DNA of 44,840 bases from WANQ01 sp964448055. Lineage in GTDB: Archaea > Thermoproteota > Thermoprotei_A > Sulfolobales > WANQ01. Of this stretch, positions 41,785 through 44,840 are shown in pieces. The notes below the pieces were generated by a model. The model saw nothing but the letters and a program-made list of their open reading frames with translations. It was not told where the DNA came from and did no database searches. Numbering within the stretch: position 1 is the first letter of the stretch; every line of letters starts with the position of its first letter. The position numbers and the translations under genes are program-made. The stretch lies in the NCBI GenBank assembly GCA_964448055.1, contig CAYUVB010000008.1, forward strand, positions 1 to 44,840, in the 5' to 3' direction.

Positions 41785-42915
41785 ATGGGTTCTAAGCATC
41801 TTCTTAGAAAAGCTTTATCCACTACTGCTTGGGCTGCCATAGCAGTAATTCTATTAATTATTGGTATAGTTGCAGGATATTTCGCTGGTATGGGTGCTAC
41901 AGCTCCTCAAACGGTTACCGTTACTGAAACGGTAACACAAACCGGAGCTGCACCGCCTACAACTGTAACTGTTACTACAACTGTTACTGCACCTGCTGAG
42001 AAGGCACCTGAATTTACGTTCTACTACATATCTCATGGTGGACCAGCTGATCCATGGTGGGCACCCGTAATTAAGGGTGCTGAGTTAGCAGGAAAACTTC
42101 TAGGAGTAAAAGTAATCTACCAAGGACCAGAAAAGTTCTCGATTAAATGGCTAGTTGATGCTTTAGAGAGTGCAGCAGCTGCTAATCCTGATGGGATAAT
42201 TATAACAATCACAGACTACAAAGCATTAGATGAACCTTTAAGAAAAGTTATACAGCAAGGCATACCAGTAATAGCAGTAAACGTCTATGATCCAAGACCA
42301 GCCGATGAGAGAATACCATACTTATCATATGTCGGCCAAGACGAGTATCAAGCTGGTTACAAGCTAGCAAAGTATGTCATTAAGTGGTTCCAGCAAAAGT
42401 ATGGTAGATTACCAAAACTAGCCTTCATAGGCATACACGAAGTAGGACACATAGGACTAGAACTTAGAGCCAAGGGTATCCAGGACGCGTTCAAAGAAGC
42501 TGGTGCAGCCTATGTCCCAGAGAAACTAGACATAACAACTGATACAACAAAAGCCTATGAAATAATGAAGTCTTACATCGAGGCACACCCTGACGTAGAA
42601 GTAATATTCACATTAGGGCCATTAGGAGCCCATCCAGCAATGCAGCTTATCGAGGACCTAGGCCTTAAAGGCAAAGTATATGTTGCAACAGTTGATGTCG
42701 ATGACAAGATACTAGAGGGTATACAGAAGGACTTGGTAATTGCTGCAGTAAGCCAGCAGCCATTCGCTCAAGGATTCCTACCAGTAGTGTTCATGTATCT
42801 ATACGTGAAGTACGGTATTATGCCACCAGAACAAATACCAACAGGACCAACCATAATCGATAAGAACTTGTTAAGCTTAGTTGAGAAACAAATAGAGACA
42901 ACTGGTGGAGCCTAA
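41785..42915 (+). CDS. CUT2-type sugar-binding protein (Peripla_BP_4)
   Basis: A 376-residue protein. An N-terminal membrane anchor (AAIAVILLIIGIVAGYFAG) and a Thr/Val-rich linker (TVTVTTTVTAP) are followed by a ribose-binding-protein-like domain from about residue 73: FYYISHGGPADPWWAPVIKG, PDGIIITITDYKAL, IPVIAVNVYDP, and a C-terminal lobe with QQPFAQGFLPVVFMYLYV. Family knowledge: binds monosaccharides, inositol or similar small polyols. Start ATG with the shared GGTGTGTA leader. The permease and ATPase genes follow after a T-run and a second ribosome-binding site. Confidence 0.92.
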   Translation: MGSKHLLRKALSTTAWAAIAVILLIIGIVAGYFAGMGATAPQTVTVTETVTQTGAAPPTTVTVTTTVTAPAEKAPEFTFYYISHGGPADPWWAPVIKGAELAGKLLGVKVIYQGPEKFSIKWLVDALESAAAANPDGIIITITDYKALDEPLRKVIQQGIPVIAVNVYDPRPADERIPYLSYVGQDEYQAGYKLAKYVIKWFQQKYGRLPKLAFIGIHEVGHIGLELRAKGIQDAFKEAGAAYVPEKLDITTDTTKAYEIMKSYIEAHPDVEVIFTLGPLGAHPAMQLIEDLGLKGKVYVATVDVDDKILEGIQKDLVIAAVSQQPFAQGFLPVVFMYLYVKYGIMPPEQIPTGPTIIDKNLLSLVEKQIETTGGA

Positions 42916-42962
42916 AATAGTCCTGGTGATGCTGTATTCAACCAACTATTTTACATATAATA

Positions 42963-42968
42963 TTTTTT
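42963..42968 (+). terminator. T6 run between binding-protein and permease genes
   Basis: TATTTTTTAG about 48 bases after the binding-protein stop. The same arrangement (binding protein, T6, then permease) is seen in the other importer at 29658. Confidence 0.4.
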
Positions 42969-43083
42969 AGCATATACCCATATACCTTTCAATACTAAAA
43001 CAAACCATTAATCTTAGCTTGAAGATAACATGCTAATTATCATGCAAATAGGTTTTATTTGTAAGAAGTGAGGGTGGAATGTA

Positions 43084-44040
43084 TTGGCTAAAAGTAAAGT
43101 TAGGTTAATGATAACGAGATATATGGAGCTTGGAGTAATAATATCAATTATAGGCATGGCAGTGGTTTTCTCATATCTTAACCCAAGATTTCTATCAGTA
43201 TCAGCACTCAGCAGCATGGTATCATTAGCCGCAGAATTAGGTATTATGGCCATCGGGGTATCTTTCCTAATGATTTCGGGTGAATTCGATTTATCTGTGG
43301 GATCAGTTTTTGCGGCAGCATCCATCTTGGCAGCATGGTTACTAAATATGGGTATACCGTTCATAGTAGCATTTATTGCAGCCTTAGGTCTTGCTGCGTG
43401 TGTAGGTTTAGCTAACGCTTTAATAACAATTAAGGGCAAGATACCATCGTTTATCACTACGCTTGGCATGATGTGGTTTATCCGTGGAGTGTTATTAGCA
43501 TCAACTAAGGGTTTCCCGGTTCGTCTCGAAGTAAATGTACCAGAAATGTCTGTACTATCTGCGCCAGTACTATATGATCTAAGGATATCGGGGCTGTGGT
43601 TCCTAATATTGGCGGCTATATTTCACTTCATACTGACATCAACACCTTATGGTAACTGGGTTCAAGCGGTTGGCGGTGCCCCAGAAACAGCGCGGGCCCT
43701 CGGTATAAACGTTGCTAAAGTTAAAACAATAAACTTCGTACTAAGCAGCGTAATGGCAGCACTTGCGGGGCTAATAGCATTATCAAGATTTAAAGTAGTT
43801 GAACCAGTAGCTGGTATGGGGCTGGAGCTAGAAGCAATAGCATCCTCAGTAATAGGTGGTTGTTCTTTAGCAGGTGGTGTTGGTACTGTTGCTGGTGCTT
43901 CATTAGGAGCATTCCTTATAGGTGAGATAAGAGTAGGATTAATCATGGCAGGCGCTCCAGCTTATTGGTACATAGGATTCGTTGGAGTATTACTAATAGT
44001 TGCAGGCATAATTAACTTGAGGTTGAGTAGACGTGAGTAA
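43084..44040 (+). CDS. CUT2-type ABC permease (RbsC-like)
   Basis: A 318-residue protein with about eight to ten membrane segments. ISGEFDLSVGSVFAAASILA, KIPSFITTLGMMWFIRGVLL, GGAPETARALGINVAKVKTI (coupling loop) and SVIGGCSLAGGVGTVAGASLGAFL are the standard BPD_transp_2 motifs of ribose/inositol permeases. TTG start with GGGTGG just upstream. The ATPase gene overlaps its last eight bases. Family knowledge: a homodimer forms the channel of CUT2 importers. Confidence 0.94.
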   Translation: MAKSKVRLMITRYMELGVIISIIGMAVVFSYLNPRFLSVSALSSMVSLAAELGIMAIGVSFLMISGEFDLSVGSVFAAASILAAWLLNMGIPFIVAFIAALGLAACVGLANALITIKGKIPSFITTLGMMWFIRGVLLASTKGFPVRLEVNVPEMSVLSAPVLYDLRISGLWFLILAAIFHFILTSTPYGNWVQAVGGAPETARALGINVAKVKTINFVLSSVMAALAGLIALSRFKVVEPVAGMGLELEAIASSVIGGCSLAGGVGTVAGASLGAFLIGEIRVGLIMAGAPAYWYIGFVGVLLIVAGIINLRLSRRE

Positions 44041-44812
44041 GCCTAGATATCTTCTTGAATTAAAGGGTATAGTCAAAAGATTTGGACCAATAATAGCACT
44101 AAACAATGTAGACTTCCATGTAGGTTATAGCGAAGTTGTAGGACTTGTAGGAGATAACGGAGCTGGTAAATCAACTCTAGCCAAAATAATAGTAGGCTAC
44201 CATCAACCAGATGAAGGCAAAATAATCTTCGAAGGCCGTGAAGTACGTTTTCGTTCACCAGCTGATGCACGAAAGCTTGGAATAGAGATAGTTTATCAGG
44301 ATATGGCGTTAGTACCATACATGAATGTCTATCGCAACTTATTCCTCAATAGAGAAGTTTACAAGAAAATAGGTTTCATAAAAGTACTTGATAAGAAGAA
44401 AATGAGAGAGCTTACGAAGAAACTGTTAGAGGATATTGGTATTAAGCGTAGAGACCCGGAAATGATTGTTGGCAAGATGTCCGGTGGTGAAAGACAATCA
44501 ATAGCTATTGCTAGGGCAGTACACTTTGGTGCAAAATTAGTCATACTAGACGAGCCTACATCAGCTCTATCCATTAAGGAGAGCGAGAAAGTACTAGAAT
44601 ACGTATTAGATTTAAAGAAGAAAGGAATAAGCAGTATAGTAATATCTCACAATATATACCATGTCTACTCAGTAGCTGATAGAATAGTAGTATTGGATCA
44701 CGGAGTAAAAGTATTGGATGTACCTAAGGATGTAGCTACCCCTGAGGAGATCATAGACGTTATAGCTCATAGACTTTCACCAGAGGAGATACAGAAAAGA
44801 GCAAGAGGCTAG
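44033..44812 (+). CDS. CUT2-type ABC ATPase with a single nucleotide-binding domain
   Basis: A 259-residue protein. Walker A is VGDNGAGKSTLAK, the Q-loop is EIVYQDMALVPYMNV, the signature is MSGGERQSIAIARAV, Walker B is LVILDEPTSALSIKES and the switch is ISHN. Classical RbsA-type ATPases are about 500 residues with two fused domains; this one has one, as in FrcA-like systems, so it would dimerise. GTG start overlaps the permease gene. It belongs with the binding protein at 41785. The operon may continue beyond the window end. Confidence 0.93.
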   Translation: MSKPRYLLELKGIVKRFGPIIALNNVDFHVGYSEVVGLVGDNGAGKSTLAKIIVGYHQPDEGKIIFEGREVRFRSPADARKLGIEIVYQDMALVPYMNVYRNLFLNREVYKKIGFIKVLDKKKMRELTKKLLEDIGIKRRDPEMIVGKMSGGERQSIAIARAVHFGAKLVILDEPTSALSIKESEKVLEYVLDLKKKGISSIVISHNIYHVYSVADRIVVLDHGVKVLDVPKDVATPEEIIDVIAHRLSPEEIQKRARG

Positions 44813-44840
44813 TTCTTATCCTCTATTAGAAAATTATTTT

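Noticed and set aside
41634..41840. 68-codon - strand frame before the CUT2 binding-protein gene
   Set aside because: It overlaps the promoter and the signal-anchor region of the real gene and has no recognisable motif.
1..44840. CRISPR array, tRNA, rRNA, insertion sequence or prophage
   Set aside because: No regularly spaced repeats, cloverleaf sequence, transposase motif or phage gene was seen on either strand.

Overview
The window looks like a chromosomal segment of a hyperthermophilic crenarchaeon (Thermoprotei, most like Desulfurococcales; the genus is not resolved). Archaeal markers are a PCNA clamp, glycerol-1-phosphate dehydrogenase (sn-G1P lipid backbone), diphthine synthase, an archaeal-type Elp3 and an archaeal IleRS. 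Signals also fit: AT-rich TATA boxes, GGTG/GAGGTG ribosome-binding sites, frequent TTG/GTG starts, oligo-T ends, and two C/D-box sRNAs. Base composition is AT-rich, so short GC-rich intergenic patches stand out as probable structured RNA. A run of exactly 100 N (27846-27945) marks a scaffold join, so the sequence is a draft assembly.

Positions 1-27564 are mostly housekeeping. In order: a cation/H+ antiporter; a candidate H/ACA-like RNA; a histone-deacetylase-family hydrolase; glycerate kinase; a small membrane protein with a broken relative; a DapA/KDG-aldolase-family lyase with a tiny upstream ORF; a NifX-like protein; a CDF metal exporter; a P-loop kinase; a C/D sRNA and PCNA. These are followed by a complete four-gene ECF vitamin/metal importer (S, two ATPases, T). 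Next come a winged-helix/PfkB-kinase fusion with a 12-cysteine mini-protein, a second C/D sRNA, a PfkB kinase, Dph5, a CLC channel with CBS domains, IleRS and Elp3. An ArsB/NhaD-type permease is followed in frame by a universal-stress protein with no normal start codon. G1P dehydrogenase, a third PfkB kinase and a truncated cyclophilin-like gene close this part.

Positions 28096-44812 are a carbohydrate-use region, nearly all on the + strand. A CUT1-type importer (binding protein, two permeases, MalK-like ATPase) is followed by a prolyl-oligopeptidase and a cyclophilin-like gene. Then come a creatininase-family amidohydrolase, two TIM-barrel sugar epimerases/isomerases, a UxaE-like (tagaturonate epimerase family) protein, a Gfo/Idh/MocA dehydrogenase and a ribose/CUT2-type importer with a single-domain ATPase. 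This second block reads as an uptake-plus-catabolism cassette for a sugar acid, polyol or similar compound. Glycerate kinase, the KDG-aldolase-like gene and the PfkB kinases elsewhere in the window could feed its products into a branched Entner-Doudoroff route. No CRISPR array, tRNA, rRNA or insertion sequence was seen.
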